The translations under genes and the position numbers were made by a program. A DNA stretch of 64,000 nucleotides from Williamsia sp. GTDB taxonomy: Bacteria > Bacteroidota > Bacteroidia > Chitinophagales > Chitinophagaceae. The notes under the pieces were generated by a model. It ran no database searches. It saw only the letters and a list, made by a program, of their open reading frames with translations, and had not been told where the DNA came from. Location of the stretch: the NCBI GenBank assembly GCA_015069695.1, contig JADCRZ010000024.1:1-64000 (forward strand). Reading direction: 5' to 3'. Positions 45,729 through 55,712 of this stretch are shown one piece after another (within the stretch, counting starts at the first letter, position 1; every line of letters begins with the position of its first letter).

Positions 45729-46526
45729 TTATCTGGCTGTATCACTCTCCACATCTTCACCCCGCCTCATCTTGGGTTCTCTCAGCGCAACCGGCTTGCG
45801 TTCTTTCTTCCGCATCCACAGGTTCAACAATTCCACTGCAAAAGAAAATGCCATGGCGAAGTAGATATAGCCTTTCGGAATTGTTTTGTGGTGAAGCGGT
45901 TCCAGTCCTTCGAAGAACAGGCTGAAGCCCACCATCAGCAGGAAAGCCAGGGCCAGCATTTTAAGTGTAGGATGTTTGTGGATGAAATTGGAAATGCGCT
46001 CGGAAAAAAGAAACATGATCACCATGGCAATGATAACAGCTACAATCATGATGGGCACGTGCTGGGCCAAACCCACCGCTGTGATGATGCTGTCGAAAGA
46101 AAAGACCATGTCTATTATGATGATTTGTCCGATGATGGAGCCAAAACTGCTGCGGGTTGCATTGGAAACAGAACTGGTATCTACCTCATCTCCTTCTAAT
46201 TTGTCGTGTATCTCTTTTACTGTTTTGTACAGCAGAAATATACCGCCCGCCAGCATGATAATATTGCGCAGGTTAAAACCATAGCCGGCTATTTCAAACA
46301 ATTCCTTGCTGCCGTTGGAAACCAGCCAGCCCAGGCCCAGCAGCATCAGGGTGCGTACAATGATGCCGGCAATCATCCAGATCCGGCGTGCTTTCAGGCG
46401 CTCGCTCGGGTGCAGCCGGCCCATGAGGATGGAAACAAAAATAACATTGTCGATCCCCAGCACAATCTCCAGGGATGCCAATGTAATAAGGCTGATTAAA
46501 GAATCAAGCGAAAATATATTTTGCAT
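45729..46526 (-). CDS. TerC-family integral membrane protein
   Basis: About 265 aa from ATG at 46526 (MQNIFSLDSLISL), preferred over 46559. Seven or more transmembrane segments; the family motif LEIVLGIDNVIFVSIL near residues 20-35 with its acidic residue inside the membrane, and FSFDSIITAVGLAQ near 140, are diagnostic of TerC/Alx. Members are implicated in manganese export and metal homeostasis or tellurite resistance. The Lys/Arg-rich C-terminal tail is cytosolic. Stands between convergent rsmE and codirectional pyrD. Confidence 0.9.
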   Translation of the reverse strand: MQNIFSLDSLISLITLASLEIVLGIDNVIFVSILMGRLHPSERLKARRIWMIAGIIVRTLMLLGLGWLVSNGSKELFEIAGYGFNLRNIIMLAGGIFLLYKTVKEIHDKLEGDEVDTSSVSNATRSSFGSIIGQIIIIDMVFSFDSIITAVGLAQHVPIMIVAVIIAMVIMFLFSERISNFIHKHPTLKMLALAFLLMVGFSLFFEGLEPLHHKTIPKGYIYFAMAFSFAVELLNLWMRKKERKPVALREPKMRRGEDVESDTAR

Positions 46527-46580
46527 TGCAGGAGGGTTCTTGGTGCGCAAAAATAGCACCGTTGGTGTAACCGGGGAAAA

Positions 46581-47624
46581 TTAATCTGCCGGACAGAGCA
46601 GGTTTTTAACAATGCGCGGCCCTTCGTAAATAAAGCCTGTCCAAACCTGGAGCAGGGCTGCACCAGCTTCTGTTTTCTCTGTTGCATCTGCCGCGGTAAA
46701 AATGCCGCCGCTGGCAATAACGGGCACGGCATCATTCGAGCGTTTGCTGATATACCGGACCATGTCTGTGGCTCTTTTGGTGAGTGGTTTGCCGCTCACG
46801 CCACCCATGCCGATGGATTGGATCTTTTCCTGCGGGGTAAGCAGGTTTTCCCGGCTGATGGTTGTGTTGGCTGCTACCAATCCGTCGAGCTTGATTTCCG
46901 TGGCCAGGTCGATCACATCATCGAGCTGCTCAACAGTGAGGTCAGGAGCTATTTTCAGGAGCAGGGGTTTGGGAGAAACCTGTTGGGCATTGATGGTTTG
47001 CAGGTGCAGCAAGATCCGCTTCAGGGCTTCTTTTTCCTGGAGCGCGCGCAGACCGGGCGTATTGGGTGAGCTTACGTTCACCACAAAATAATCAACACAA
47101 TCAAACAGCTCGCGGAAGCAGCTGTCGTAATCTTTCCAGGCATCTTCGTTGGAGGTCTGTTTGTTCTTTCCAATATTGCCCCCTACAAGCAGGCGGGGTG
47201 CATGGGTGCGTGGTTTGGAAGCGCGCCACTCCTTCAGTCTGGCGGCCACCGTTTTTACGCCATCGTTGTTAAAACCCATCCGGTTGATCAGGGCCCTGTC
47301 TTTTGGCAGCCGGAACAACCGGGGCTTGGGGTTGCCCGCTTGTGCCAGTGGTGTAACAGTGCCGATTTCAACAAACCCGAAACCCAGGGTTTCCAGGGCA
47401 TCCAGGTACCGCGCATTTTTGTCGAAGCCTGCGGCCAATCCCACCGGATTTCTGAATTGCAAACCGAACAAGGATTTTTCATACCCAGCAGGGCAGTTGA
47501 ACAATTTGGCCAATCCCTTTTTAATAAAAGAAACAGAACACAGCAGCTTAAGCACATTCATGGAAAAATAGTGCACGCTTTCAGCAGGGAGCAGGAATAG
47601 CAGGTTTCTCAGAAGCTTGTACAT
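46581..47624 (-). CDS. pyrD: Dihydroorotate dehydrogenase, quinone-dependent (class 2)
   Basis: Oxidises dihydroorotate to orotate in pyrimidine synthesis, passing electrons to quinone. The 347-aa length and the N-terminal amphipathic helix (MYKLLRNLLFLLPAESVHYFS) mark the membrane-bound class 2. Seen: NPVGLAAGFDKNARYLDAL, GFVEIGTVTPLAQAGNPKPR, FRLPKDRALINRMGFNNDG, NVSSPNTPGLR with the catalytic Ser region, and IASGGIFTAADA near the FMN phosphate. Confidence 0.96.
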   Translation of the reverse strand: MYKLLRNLLFLLPAESVHYFSMNVLKLLCSVSFIKKGLAKLFNCPAGYEKSLFGLQFRNPVGLAAGFDKNARYLDALETLGFGFVEIGTVTPLAQAGNPKPRLFRLPKDRALINRMGFNNDGVKTVAARLKEWRASKPRTHAPRLLVGGNIGKNKQTSNEDAWKDYDSCFRELFDCVDYFVVNVSSPNTPGLRALQEKEALKRILLHLQTINAQQVSPKPLLLKIAPDLTVEQLDDVIDLATEIKLDGLVAANTTISRENLLTPQEKIQSIGMGGVSGKPLTKRATDMVRYISKRSNDAVPVIASGGIFTAADATEKTEAGAALLQVWTGFIYEGPRIVKNLLCPAD

Positions 47625-47705
47625 AGACGTGAATACAAATATAAAGTGTTTGCGGATGGAGGGCTAACGCGTAACTTGCAATTTGTACCCAAACAAAATA
47701 ATATC

Positions 47706-48884
47706 ATGCAGGAAGCATATATAATAGCCGGCTACAGAACCGCTGTAGGCAAGGCAAAAAGGGGCGGATTCCGTTTTTACCGTCCTGATGATTTGGCGGT
47801 GGATGTGATCAAAGGATTGCTGGCCTCGGTGCCGCAATTGGACCCCACCACAGTTGATGACCTGATTGTAGGAAACGCCGTACCCGAAGCAGAGCAAGGC
47901 TTGCAAATTGGCAGGCTGATCTCCGTAAGGGCGCTGGGGATTGATGTACCGGGTATGACGGTAAACCGGTATTGCGCCAGCGGATTGGAAACAATTGCTA
48001 TTGCCACTGCAAAGATCAGGAGCGGACAGGCAGATTGTATTGTAGCGGGTGGAACAGAAAGCATGAGCATGGTGCCGACAGCAGGCTGGAAAACAGTGCC
48101 GGCCTACAGTGTAGCTTCTGAAACCCCTGACTATTATCTGGGCATGGGCTTAACTGCCGAAGCAGTAGCCAAAGAGTACGGCATCAGCCGTGATGCGCAG
48201 GATGAGTTTTCTCTTCTATCACATACCAAGGCCATTAAGGCTATCCGGCAGGGCTTTTTCAAGGAAGGCATTCTGCCTATTTCCGTTAACGAAGTTTACC
48301 TGGATGCCAAAGGCAAAAAGCAGCAAAAGACTTACGTGGTTGATACAGACGAAGGGCCCCGGGCAGATACCAACCTGGAAGCGCTGAACAAACTCAAGCC
48401 CGTGTTTGCTGCCGGCGGTTCGGTGACTGCAGGCAATTCCAGCCAAACCAGCGATGGGGCTGCTTTTGTGATTGTGATGGGTGAGCGCATGATGAATGAA
48501 CTGCAGCTGAAGCCGATTGCCCGCCTGGTAAGCTGTGTAAGTGCCGGTGTGCATCCGCGGATTATGGGCATTGGCCCTGTCGCTGCCATTCCAAAAGCCC
48601 TGAAGCAGGCAGGGATGAACTTATCACAAATTGATTTAGTGGAATTAAATGAAGCATTTGCATCGCAGTCGCTGGCCGTGATCAGGGAAGCAGGATTAAA
48701 CCCGGACACGGTAAACATCAATGGGGGTGCTATAGCACTGGGGCATCCGCTCGGATGTACGGGCACCAAGCTCACCGTTCAACTGGTTCACGACCTAAAA
48801 AGATTGGATATGAAATACGGAATGGTCACTGCCTGTGTGGGTGGCGGACAAGGTATAGCCGGCGTGATTGAAAACCTGAACTGA
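47706..48884 (+). CDS. Acetyl-CoA C-acyltransferase (thiolase)
   Basis: About 392 aa from ATG at 47706 (MQEAYIIAGYRTAVGKAK), the family start. Catalytic residues are visible: nucleophilic Cys in NRYCASGLETIA near 90, the GGTESMS loop, His in NINGGAIALGHPLGCTG near 345 and Cys in MVTACVGGGQG near 375. It cleaves or condenses 3-ketoacyl-CoA; beta-oxidation (FadA type) is the most likely role. The hydratase/dehydrogenase partner is not adjacent. Followed by a perfect terminator. Confidence 0.94.
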   Translation: MQEAYIIAGYRTAVGKAKRGGFRFYRPDDLAVDVIKGLLASVPQLDPTTVDDLIVGNAVPEAEQGLQIGRLISVRALGIDVPGMTVNRYCASGLETIAIATAKIRSGQADCIVAGGTESMSMVPTAGWKTVPAYSVASETPDYYLGMGLTAEAVAKEYGISRDAQDEFSLLSHTKAIKAIRQGFFKEGILPISVNEVYLDAKGKKQQKTYVVDTDEGPRADTNLEALNKLKPVFAAGGSVTAGNSSQTSDGAAFVIVMGERMMNELQLKPIARLVSCVSAGVHPRIMGIGPVAAIPKALKQAGMNLSQIDLVELNEAFASQSLAVIREAGLNPDTVNINGGAIALGHPLGCTGTKLTVQLVHDLKRLDMKYGMVTACVGGGQGIAGVIENLN

Positions 48885-49268
48885 TAAAAAATTTCACTGC
48901 TGTATTTTATACAGCCCTAACAATGGCTTTATGCAAAAAGGCACCCCATAGGTGCCTTTTTGCATGAGAGCAAGAATAATTTTTGTTCTAAGGAGACGAT
49001 TTTTCCTACCACAATCGTTTGCGATTTAAAAAATTATATTTTTGGCTCAAATGTTGCATCAACTTTTCCTGCCGTGTTTCTGCGCCTGTATATCCGAAAG
49101 CACGTTGATATGAGCTAAAGATGCTGTTCTGAATTGTAGAAAAATTTCCCTATTTAGCTGGTTTGTGTGGTTGAATTGTTAATGAGTTATGTTCTTTAAC
49201 AATAATTTAAACTATTTTTAATACCTGTTGTCTTTAGCTTCTCCACCCACTGCATAAAACCATCTTTT
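48885..49268. other. Intergenic region between thiolase and DUF1800 genes
   Basis: A 384-bp gap. It holds the thiolase terminator (48931-48965) and, on the plus strand, a perfect TAnnTTTG (TATTTTTG at 49037-49044), but the nearest TTTG upstream is only 15 bp away, so the promoter call is weak. No small gene was seen. Confidence 0.5.
48931..48965. terminator. Perfect bidirectional terminator after thiolase
   Basis: ATGCAAAAAGGCACC (48931-48945) and its exact complement GGTGCCTTTTTGCAT (48951-48965) around the loop CCATA: a 15-bp stem with A and T runs built in. Confidence 0.9.
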
Positions 49269-50999
49269 ATGGATAGACGAGAGTTTCTAACTGCCAAACG
49301 AAGAGTCCGTTCCCACGTTTCCCTTTCCTCAGCTGTCAACAAAACTTCAACAGGTTCCGGCCTAGCCCCTTACACGGGAAACTGGGGCATCTATGAAGTT
49401 GTTCACCTGCTGGCACGCACGATGTTTGGTGCCAAGAAAGCAGACATAGATTATTTTAAAACCAAATCACTTTCCGCCGCAGTGGATGAATTGCTCAATC
49501 CCACCGCACCACTTCCTTCTCCTCCTGTAAAAGAATATGCTACCTCTACTACCACCGGTGTGGTAGCTGATACCAATGTAGCTGTAGGTGATACCTGGAT
49601 CAATGACCCTTCAACGGATGGCACGGTCAACAGCCAGCGGAGAACCTCTTTCAAAAGATGGTGGACAGGAGTGATGATCAACCAGGACAGAAGCGTTCGC
49701 GAAAAGATGACCTTATTCTGGGCCAATCATTTCAGTACGCTGCTGAGCACCATCAACTATGCGCACTTTTTTTACAGGCACCACAACCTGTTAAGAGAAA
49801 ACGCACTGGGAAATTTTAGAACCCTGATCCGCCTGGTGACTCTCGATCCCGGTATGCTGATAGACCTGAACGGGAGAGACAGTTCCAGTGCTGCTCCTAA
49901 TGAAAACTACGGCCGTGAACTGCAGGAACTATATACCCTGGGAAAAGAAAACAATCCGAACTACACAGAGAATGATGTAAAAGCGGCGGCCAAAGTGCTT
50001 ACCGGATGGCAGCTGACAGTCAACTCCACTGCTCCTGCTTACTTCACCCTTTCCAGACACGATAAAACCAACAAGCAATTTTCCTCTTTTTACAACAACA
50101 CCATCATTACAGGCAGAAGTGCCAACCCTGCCAATTATACTGCCGGTGAACAGGAGATCGACGATATGCTGACCATGATCTTTAACAAGAAAGTAGAAGT
50201 GTCACGCTTTATCGTAAAAAAGCTGTACCGCTGGTTTTGTTATTACAAGATCGACAGTGATGTGCAGGCCAACGTGATCGATCCGTTAGCACTGATCCTT
50301 CAGAACAACAATTGGGACATCAAACCCGTCTTGTCTACCCTGTTCAAGAGCGAGCATTTCTTTGATGCGGCCTACCGGGGATGTATGATCAAAAGCCCTG
50401 TGGACATGACGATTGGCCTGGCCCGGGAGTTTAACCTGGCCATCACTGACGCCAACTATGGTGCTGTTACGTCAACCCTGACCGATACATACAACAGCTG
50501 GGAGTACCTGCGGGCACAAACAGCTTCATTTAATCAGGACATCGGCGAACCGCGTGATGTGGCAGGATGGCCCGCCTATTACCAGGACCCGCAGTACCAT
50601 GAATTGTGGATCAACTCCGACACACTTCCCAAGCGGAACAAACTAACAGACCTGCTGATTGGAACCACCGGCTACACCGTAAATAGCACCAGCAAGTTCT
50701 ATATGAAGATCAACCCGGTCCTTTTTACAACTTCCCTGCCCGATCCCTCCAATCCGATCAATATGCTTAATGATACGCTGGACATCTTTCTCAAAGTCTC
50801 TCTTTCCGATGCTTCCAAACAGACGATCAAAACACAAATCCTGCTTAAAGGCCAGATGACCGATCAATACTGGACGGATGCCTGGAATGCTTATGTGGCC
50901 AGTCCGGCTGTTACAGGCACCCCATACAAAACAGTCTTGTCGATCCTGCAAGCCCTCTATAAGTACATCATGAATTTAGCGGAGTACCAGCTGAGCTGA
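49269..50999 (+). CDS. DUF1800 family protein
   Basis: A 576-aa protein of the DUF1800 family, of unknown biochemical function. Family marks: HLLARTMFGAKKADIDYF near the start, MTLFWANHFSTLL, NYGRELQELYTLG, KAAAKVLTGWQL and FKSEHFFD. The N-terminus carries RREFL but no convincing hydrophobic stretch after it, so export by itself is uncertain. DUF1800 genes are nearly always followed by a DUF1501 gene, as here 81 bp downstream; the pair probably works together outside the cytoplasm. Confidence 0.92.
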   Translation: MDRREFLTAKRRVRSHVSLSSAVNKTSTGSGLAPYTGNWGIYEVVHLLARTMFGAKKADIDYFKTKSLSAAVDELLNPTAPLPSPPVKEYATSTTTGVVADTNVAVGDTWINDPSTDGTVNSQRRTSFKRWWTGVMINQDRSVREKMTLFWANHFSTLLSTINYAHFFYRHHNLLRENALGNFRTLIRLVTLDPGMLIDLNGRDSSSAAPNENYGRELQELYTLGKENNPNYTENDVKAAAKVLTGWQLTVNSTAPAYFTLSRHDKTNKQFSSFYNNTIITGRSANPANYTAGEQEIDDMLTMIFNKKVEVSRFIVKKLYRWFCYYKIDSDVQANVIDPLALILQNNNWDIKPVLSTLFKSEHFFDAAYRGCMIKSPVDMTIGLAREFNLAITDANYGAVTSTLTDTYNSWEYLRAQTASFNQDIGEPRDVAGWPAYYQDPQYHELWINSDTLPKRNKLTDLLIGTTGYTVNSTSKFYMKINPVLFTTSLPDPSNPINMLNDTLDIFLKVSLSDASKQTIKTQILLKGQMTDQYWTDAWNAYVASPAVTGTPYKTVLSILQALYKYIMNLAEYQLS

Positions 51000-51080
51000 G
51001 CAGCCCGTTGCTTTTTGCGTATCAATAAAAGATCGGTAAAACAGCAGGCTTTGAGGTCTGCAAAACTCTAAATTTTTTTT

Positions 51081-52697
51081 ATGAAACGGAGAGATTTCCT
51101 CAAATCCACGGTTCCCGCAGCCATCCTGCCTTCTATCCTGAACGGATTTTCCATGAAAGCATACGCTGCATCTTCGCCCCTGATGCAGGCTTTGATGAAT
51201 ACAACAACGGATACAGATCATGTGCTGGTCATCATTCAATTGAGTGGTGGAAATGATGGGCTGAACATGGTTATTCCCAATGATATTTATTCTACTTATT
51301 ACAATGCCCGTACAAACATTGCCATTCCGCAGAGTAAGATCCTGTCCCTGAATGGGTATGCCAATTCCGGTCTGCATCCTGCCATGACGGGTTTGCAAAC
51401 TATGTATAATGAAGGAAAGCTGGCCATCGTGCAATCGGTGAGTTACCCGACACCCAACTTTTCCCATTTCCGCGCAACAGACATCTGGATGAGCGCATCG
51501 GATTCCAGTACCTATGTATCCAGCGGCTGGGCGGGCAGGTACCTGGATGGGGAGTATCCCGACTATCCGGAAAGATATCCCAATGCATCTATGACCGATC
51601 CGCTTGCTATCCAGATCGGTTCTATTACTTCCCTGGCGCTGCAGGGGCCGGAAGTGAGCATGGGCATCAGCATCAGCGATCCCAGCTCGTTTTACAATTT
51701 CGTGAACGGCGTGCAGGACCCAACGCCTGATACACCCTGGGGAAACGAGCTGAGCTTTGTACGCCAGATTGCTTCCCAGACACAGCAGTATGCGGCTGTT
51801 GTAAAGAACGCTGCTGCTAAAGTGCCTACCCAGGGAACATATCCTTCCGGCAACGACCTGGCCGCTCAGCTCAAGATCGTTGCGCAATTGATCAAAGGCG
51901 GACTCAAGACCCGGGTTTACATGGTGAGCACCGGCGGCTTCGACAACCACTCCGGACAAGTAAACACAACAGACACAACCATTGGCACACATGCTAATCT
52001 GATGACCCGCATCTCGGCGGCGATCAAAGCTTTTTCTGATGATTTAAAAGGGTTAGGTATTGAAGACAGGGTGGTAGGAATGACCTTTTCAGAATTTGGC
52101 AGGAGGGTAAAATCCAATGCCAACTACGGAACAGATCATGGAGTGGCCTCACCCTTGTTTGTATTTGGAAAAAATGTAAAACCAGGTGTGCTGGGAACCA
52201 GTCCGGTTATCTCTACCAAAGCTGCCAACGGCACGGAAGTGATCAGCGACAATGTGCCCATGCAGTATGATTTCCGCAGTGTATATGCTTCCCTCCTGAG
52301 CGACTGGTTTTGTGTAAATGCAAATACCCTGCAATCGGTTATGCTGAACAATTTCCAGACCCTGCCGCTGATCGGCACCTCTTCCTGCCGGGCTGCCCTG
52401 GCCATTACGGGTTTGAACGATCTGACCCGTCCTGATGGAGACCAGCTCATCATTAATTACCCCAACCCTTTTGTAGATACGACAAAAATTACTTTCAAGA
52501 CCAAAGGCGGCCATACGATGGTGCAGATCATGGACACCCAGGGAAAGATTCTGAGTGTACTGGCAGATAAAGTGTATGCACCGGGTTTGTACACGGTGGA
52601 TTTCAACAGCGGGGTGCTGCCTGCCGGCATTTACTATGCCCGCTTCCAGAACGGGCCGGTACAGCAGGTGCGGCCGATGCTGAAGGTGAAGCCTTAA
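51081..52697 (+). CDS. DUF1501 family protein with type IX secretion signal
   Basis: A 538-aa secreted protein. The N-terminal KRRDFLKSTVPAAILPSIL looks like a twin-arginine signal. The DUF1501 domain (sulfatase-like/alkaline-phosphatase-like fold) spans about 35-440: VLVIIQLSGGNDGLNMVIP, PNFSHFRATDIWMS, MVSTGGFDNHSGQ and MTFSEFGRRVKSN with YGTDHG. The last 80 residues (NYPNPFVDTTKITF to LKVKP) form a type A T9SS sorting domain, so the protein should reach the cell surface. Paired with DUF1800. Confidence 0.92.
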   Translation: MKRRDFLKSTVPAAILPSILNGFSMKAYAASSPLMQALMNTTTDTDHVLVIIQLSGGNDGLNMVIPNDIYSTYYNARTNIAIPQSKILSLNGYANSGLHPAMTGLQTMYNEGKLAIVQSVSYPTPNFSHFRATDIWMSASDSSTYVSSGWAGRYLDGEYPDYPERYPNASMTDPLAIQIGSITSLALQGPEVSMGISISDPSSFYNFVNGVQDPTPDTPWGNELSFVRQIASQTQQYAAVVKNAAAKVPTQGTYPSGNDLAAQLKIVAQLIKGGLKTRVYMVSTGGFDNHSGQVNTTDTTIGTHANLMTRISAAIKAFSDDLKGLGIEDRVVGMTFSEFGRRVKSNANYGTDHGVASPLFVFGKNVKPGVLGTSPVISTKAANGTEVISDNVPMQYDFRSVYASLLSDWFCVNANTLQSVMLNNFQTLPLIGTSSCRAALAITGLNDLTRPDGDQLIINYPNPFVDTTKITFKTKGGHTMVQIMDTQGKILSVLADKVYAPGLYTVDFNSGVLPAGIYYARFQNGPVQQVRPMLKVKP

Positions 52698-52929
52698 GGT
52701 TTTTGTTGTTAGATGAAATTCATCTTGTTGGTACACCATACATCGCAGACCCACCCCTGCCCTAACGTGTTTGATGATTGGCACTCATCCTTAGGTTCAA
52801 TCATTGGAGTAGTACAGGCTTGGCTTGATAAGCTGTTGCTATTGTATTTTATCGCACATCTCTTATTGTCGAATATCCTGCCAGTAAAATGCCACAAGCA
52901 TTATCTGTATTTTAGCGGTCAAAACCCCC

Positions 52930-53373
52930 ATGGATTTATCCATCAATACGCCGGCGCTGCTTTTTCCTGCTATATCGTTGCTGATGCTGGCTTATACCAA
53001 TCGCTTTTTGGCGTTGGCCAGCCTGATCCGGAACCTTCATTCACAATACAGTCAACATACGAATAAAGAAGGGGTGCTGCGGCAGATAAAAAACCTGCGG
53101 CTGCGCTTGCGGCTGATCCGCTCGATGCAGGCCTTTGGTGTGATAAGCTTGTTCTTGTGTGTGCTCAGTATGTTCTTTGTGTACAAAGGGTTTTCCGGGC
53201 AGGCGAGCTTTACCTTTGCCATCAGCCTGATCCTGATGATGATTTCCCTGTTTCTTTCTTTGTGGGAAATCAACATCAGTACCCGGGCCCTGGAAATAGA
53301 GCTGAGTGATATGGAGCTTCAAAAAGATTCTATCATCGGCTACATCAAGGAGCGGTTTGAAAAGGAAGACTAG
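52930..53373 (+). CDS. DUF2721 membrane protein
   Basis: A 147-aa protein with three hydrophobic helices: about residues 8-30 (PALLFPAISLLMLAYTNRF), 65-85 (GVISLFLCVLSMFFVYKGF) and 92-112. The LASLIRNLHSQY segment after the first helix and the basic loop KNLRLRLRLIRSMQ are typical of DUF2721. Function unknown. It converges with the ABC exporter gene (8-bp gap). Confidence 0.82.
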   Translation: MDLSINTPALLFPAISLLMLAYTNRFLALASLIRNLHSQYSQHTNKEGVLRQIKNLRLRLRLIRSMQAFGVISLFLCVLSMFFVYKGFSGQASFTFAISLILMMISLFLSLWEINISTRALEIELSDMELQKDSIIGYIKERFEKED

Positions 53374-53381
53374 CGCGACTT

Positions 53382-55229
53382 TTACACGGTCCGTGCTGCC
53401 GCCGGCTGTTTGCTTGAAAAAGGGGCCGGTTCTTTTGACCCATTTTTTCTTTCTCCGATCTGCTGCCGCCACATGGCATAGTACAATCCTTTTTCGCTCA
53501 GCAGGCTTTCGTGGGTACCTGTTTCGATCACCGTTCCTTTTTCCAGCACGTAGATCCGGTCGGCATGCATGATGGTGGAAAGACGGTGGGCGATGAGGAT
53601 GGTGATCTGTTCGCGCTGGGCGGAAATAGAACGGATGGTAGAAGTAATTTCTTCTTCGGTGATAGAATCAAGTGCTGAAGTAGCTTCATCAAATATCAGC
53701 AGTTTGGGATGACGCAACAGGGCGCGTGCAATAGAAAGGCGTTGCTTTTCTCCCCCCGATACTTTGATACCACCTTCACCGATCAGGGTATCAATGCCTT
53801 TGTCGGCACGCGCCAGCAGGCTATGACAGGCAGCTTTGCGCAAGGCATCCTGCAGGTCTTCATCGGTGGCAGTGGGGTTTACAAACAGGAGGTTTTCCTT
53901 GATCGTTCCGGCAAACAGCTGTGTATCCTGTGTTACAAAACCGATCTGTGTACGGAGCGTGTCAAAATCTATGTCGTGTCCGTGCACCCCGTTGAACAGG
54001 ATCTCTCCTTCCTGCGGGCGGTACAGTCCGACCAGTAATTTCACCAGCGTTGTTTTTCCTGAGCCGGAGGGGCCGACAAACGCGATGGTTTCACCGGTTT
54101 TTACATCGAAGCTGATATTATCGAGCGCCGGCAGCTGGGCCGACTGGTGTTTAAAGCGGACGTTGGAGAATTCCAGTTCCTGGATGTCGCCGATGGGTGA
54201 AGGATGATCGGGCTTGGGCTCCGGCAGTTTTTTCATTACATTGTCGAAATTGATCAGGGAGGCCTGGGCTTCGCGGTAAGAAAGAATGATGTTGCCGATT
54301 TCCTGCAGGGGGCCGAAGATAAAGAAGGAGTAAAAAGTAAGGGTCATCAGCTTACCTGTTGTAAGCACATCGCGGAACACCAGCCAGAGCAGCGTAAACA
54401 TAATCACCTGCCGCAAAAAATTCACGAACGTACCCTGTATAAAGCTAAGGGAGCGGATGCTCTTTACTTTTTTCAGTTCCAGTCCGAGGATTTTATAGGT
54501 GTTGGTATTGAGTCTTTTTACTTCCTGTTCCGTCAGCCCCAGGCTTTTCACCAGTTCAATGTTGCGCAGCGATTCTGTTGTAGAGCCGGCCAGTGAAGTT
54601 GTTTCAGCCACAATGGTTTTCTGGATTGATTTGATCTTTCTGCTCAGCACGCTTGTCAGCAGGGCCAGCAGCAGGATACCGCCCATGTAGATAGGCATGA
54701 TAGACCAGTGAAGACTGAAGGAATAGATGGTGACAAACACCACGCCCACCAGGATACCAAATACCACGTTGATAAAAGAGGTGATAAATCTTTCTGTATC
54801 TGTTCTGACCTTTTGCAAGATGCTGAGGGTTTCACCGCTGCGCTGGTCTTCAAACTCCTGGTAAGGAAGTTTCATAGAGTGTTTCAGTCCGTCGGTAAAC
54901 AGGCTGGCGCCGAATTTCTGCACTACCACGTTCACGGCATAATCCTGGAAAGCCTTGGCAATGCGCGATACCATGGCCACCCCAACCATGATCCCCAGGT
55001 ATTTCAGCACATCCATAAAGAACGCCGATTCGGTGCGGGTGCCTTCGATTACAAAATCATGTTTTGCATTGTAGTGGCCTTCATGGTGCGGATGGGCCGC
55101 GAACTTGTCGATGATGATGCCCATGAAATGGGGGTCTAACATGGAAAAGACTTGATTGATAGCAGCGAGCAGGAGAGAAAGGCCGATCAGCCAGCGATAC
55201 GGTTTGAGATAGGTATAGAGCAATTTCAT
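53382..55229 (-). CDS. ABC exporter, fused permease and ATPase
   Basis: A 615-aa half-transporter that would dimerise. Six transmembrane helices lie in residues about 15-335 (ABC_membrane type I exporter fold) with an N-terminal extracytoplasmic loop rich in His (HPHHEGHYNAKHD, about 45-60). The ATPase has Walker A GPSGSGKTTLVKLL, signature VSGGEKQRLSIARALL, Walker B KLLIFDEATSALD and the H-loop in IAHRLST. It resembles MsbA/LmrA-like multidrug or lipid exporters; the substrate is unknown. The His-rich loop is unusual and might bind metal. Confidence 0.92.
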   Translation of the reverse strand: MKLLYTYLKPYRWLIGLSLLLAAINQVFSMLDPHFMGIIIDKFAAHPHHEGHYNAKHDFVIEGTRTESAFFMDVLKYLGIMVGVAMVSRIAKAFQDYAVNVVVQKFGASLFTDGLKHSMKLPYQEFEDQRSGETLSILQKVRTDTERFITSFINVVFGILVGVVFVTIYSFSLHWSIMPIYMGGILLLALLTSVLSRKIKSIQKTIVAETTSLAGSTTESLRNIELVKSLGLTEQEVKRLNTNTYKILGLELKKVKSIRSLSFIQGTFVNFLRQVIMFTLLWLVFRDVLTTGKLMTLTFYSFFIFGPLQEIGNIILSYREAQASLINFDNVMKKLPEPKPDHPSPIGDIQELEFSNVRFKHQSAQLPALDNISFDVKTGETIAFVGPSGSGKTTLVKLLVGLYRPQEGEILFNGVHGHDIDFDTLRTQIGFVTQDTQLFAGTIKENLLFVNPTATDEDLQDALRKAACHSLLARADKGIDTLIGEGGIKVSGGEKQRLSIARALLRHPKLLIFDEATSALDSITEEEITSTIRSISAQREQITILIAHRLSTIMHADRIYVLEKGTVIETGTHESLLSEKGLYYAMWRQQIGERKNGSKEPAPFSSKQPAAARTV

Positions 55230-55712
55230 GCTAGGAAGTTTATGCTGTTTTAGGTTAATGGTCTTTCAACGGTTTGTTTTCGTGTTAGATTTTATCAATG
55301 CCAATTGTTGTCTTTCGACGCAAATTTTACCGGACCCGGAAAAGGAACCGGCAAATATGACCTCGAAAAGGCACCCGTGTTCCTTCAAGGTTTTGTTTTC
55401 GGATGTTATTTCCAGGGATGGTAAAGTCCGGGCCGAAAATGGTAAGTTGAAAGAGCACAGGGGCAGCAACCGGGTCAATAACGAAACAAGCCGCTGTTAT
55501 AACGTACGCGCACCCATAAATGTTCCAACATTATTACAGGTTAGCTGGAAAGGAGCGGCGCGTAAGGGTAAATCTACTCTAAAATCCATTTGAGCAGGAG
55601 ATTATTTTGGCCTTAAAAAGCTTCCGGAATTTTTTCCCTCTTTTTCGGATTGTATTGGAGAAACGCCTATTTTTGCAACCCCGGTACAGGTTTACACCTG
55701 CCGCCGGGAGCT
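55230..55712. other. Intergenic region before tRNA-Phe
   Basis: A 483-bp gap. Open frames on both strands (for example 55228-55593) are Lys/Arg/Cys-rich without family character, and I do not call them. The last 45 bp contain the tRNA promoter. Confidence 0.5.
55668..55675 (+). promoter_or_regulatory. -7 element of the tRNA-Phe promoter
   Basis: TATTTTTG is a perfect TAnnTTTG located 38 bp before the tRNA. The -33 element is unclear: TTG at 55650-55652 is only 15 bp upstream, with a T-run about 22 bp upstream. Confidence 0.5.

Noticed and set aside
52713-53066. 117-codon open frame overlapping the DUF2721 start
   Set aside because: It is in another frame of the real DUF2721 gene and has no family character.
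55228-55593. 121-codon open frame before tRNA-Phe
   Set aside because: Composition (Cys, Lys, Arg, Asn clusters) and lack of a recognisable domain suggest chance; the opposite-strand frame there is no better.
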